64,000 bases of DNA, from positions 347,291-411,290 of the forward strand of contig JADWOT020000292.1 in NCBI GenBank assembly GCA_036345935.2, in the 5' to 3' direction. The notes under the pieces are model-generated. The model was not told the DNA's origin, ran no database searches, and worked only from the letters and a program-made list of their open reading frames with translations. This DNA comes from Taenia hydatigena (Eukaryota; Platyhelminthes; Cestoda; Cyclophyllidea; Taeniidae). Each line of letters opens with the position of its first letter. Positions within the stretch are counted from its first letter, which is position 1. Below, in pieces: positions 63,171 through 64,000 of this stretch. A program made the position numbers and the translations under genes.

Positions 63171-64000
63171 CTAGAAAATATTGCACCAGTTTTCTAAAGG
63201 TAACAGAGAAAAGATTCCCTCTCATGTGTGCGCTGAGAAGGTAAGGTAACTTGTCTCAATACACACAAATGGAACGCTCATCCTATCAACACTTCAACAG
63301 CTCTATCGAAAACGATGCTCCTCTCCCGATACATCGCTGTGGCCAGCCCTTAAGCCCAGCACAAGAGCAAGAAAGGGCTTGCTACTACTAAGAGCAAAGC
63401 AATTCCTCTGGTGTGATCAGACCTTCAAGGCAGCATGGAAAGCAAGGGTTCATTAACCAGTCAGTTGCGGAAATCGTCCGACCTCACAATTCCCAGCCTC
63501 GGATTCAGAACGAGTCGGAGGTGAGCTTTGCAGATACCTCTTGTAATATTTACTTCCCCGGCCTCACCACACCTAGTGGCATGCACCAAGTGCGTCCTTT
63601 TGCAACTAGCAAGAGCCGGCCCACATGCCACATGTGGGTTGATCCAATGACCAAATCCAACCCAATCAAAATAAGCAGTCCGAACGTTCATGCAATGAAT
63701 GAAACATCCTCCCAGACGTTTGGATGGATATCGGTGAAGATCTTGATTTCGGTGACCCTCCGTTCACAATACAGCTGTGATCCCTGCTAGTAGGAGCCCT
63801 GTACCTATCAACGGCGCAGAATGCCGCAATTCTTCTAACGCAGACGGTGAACACAACAAAGGCGTTTACGAGCGGTTTCGATCCCAACAATCTACTGCTC
63901 TTGTCACCAAGACATTCTCAATCAAGCTACCCTAGGGTGGCTCAGCCGCACAAAGTCTATACCGCAGCTCCCTGGGGATTGACTACACGATGTTGAGATA

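Larger units (their letters stand above)
56990..64000 (+). repeat. Unit U, third copy, cut by window end
   Basis: Follows 9043 to about 16830 of the left arm with substitutions and many indels. It then continues like the reverse complement of 7860-7565 in the left-arm extra block. It lacks the arms' 10803-11813 and 12452-13188 segments and has its own inserts at 57767-57960 and 58914-59396. No B precedes it, so U and B are separate entities. Its bestrophin exon keeps a reading frame that the arms have lost. The rest of U lies beyond the window. Confidence 0.92.

Overview
Eukaryotic nuclear DNA, most likely from a parasitic flatworm (a cestode is my best guess). This is inferred from a two-exon GT31 glycosyltransferase gene with GT-AG introns, several intron-bearing relics of metazoan genes (fucosyltransferase, bestrophin, phenylalanyl-tRNA synthetase beta), a moderate GC content and no bacterial gene organisation. 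Most open frames in the window are chance frames in decayed repeat DNA.

The dominant feature is a giant inverted repeat. The right arm (35743-48634, 12.9 kb) is the near-identical reverse complement of left-arm DNA (1-19665). Positions pair as x + y = 48635 in the outer part and x + y = 55408 in the inner part. The 6773-bp difference is an extra block in the left arm only, lying between two direct copies (1211-2248 and 7984-9021) of a ~1.04-kb sequence here called B. The single B of the right arm is a chimera of the two left copies. The arms are separated by a ~16-kb spacer (19666-35742). The left arm runs to the window edge, so its outer end is not seen.

Each arm contains a >10-kb duplicated unit, here called U (9043-19665 and 35743-46365). 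A third, more diverged U starts at 56990 and leaves the window. A fourth, partial and inverted copy (4823-7978) sits in the left-arm extra block. U carries a bestrophin fragment (minus strand in the left arm) and the 5' end of an FARSB-like gene facing away from it. In the left arm the FARSB relic runs on through the spacer to its stop codon (19556-24229). The extra block also holds an alpha-1,3-fucosyltransferase (GT10) relic (3092-4039). The spacer further holds a probable BTB/POZ exon, other exon-like pieces and short dispersed repeats.

The only gene I consider likely to be functional is the GT31 beta-1,3-galactosyltransferase-type gene at 49634-51959, between the right arm and the third U. 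Two coding exons are visible in matching phase; its last exon was not found. I saw no transposase, reverse transcriptase, rRNA or CRISPR, and no tRNA gene by eye.
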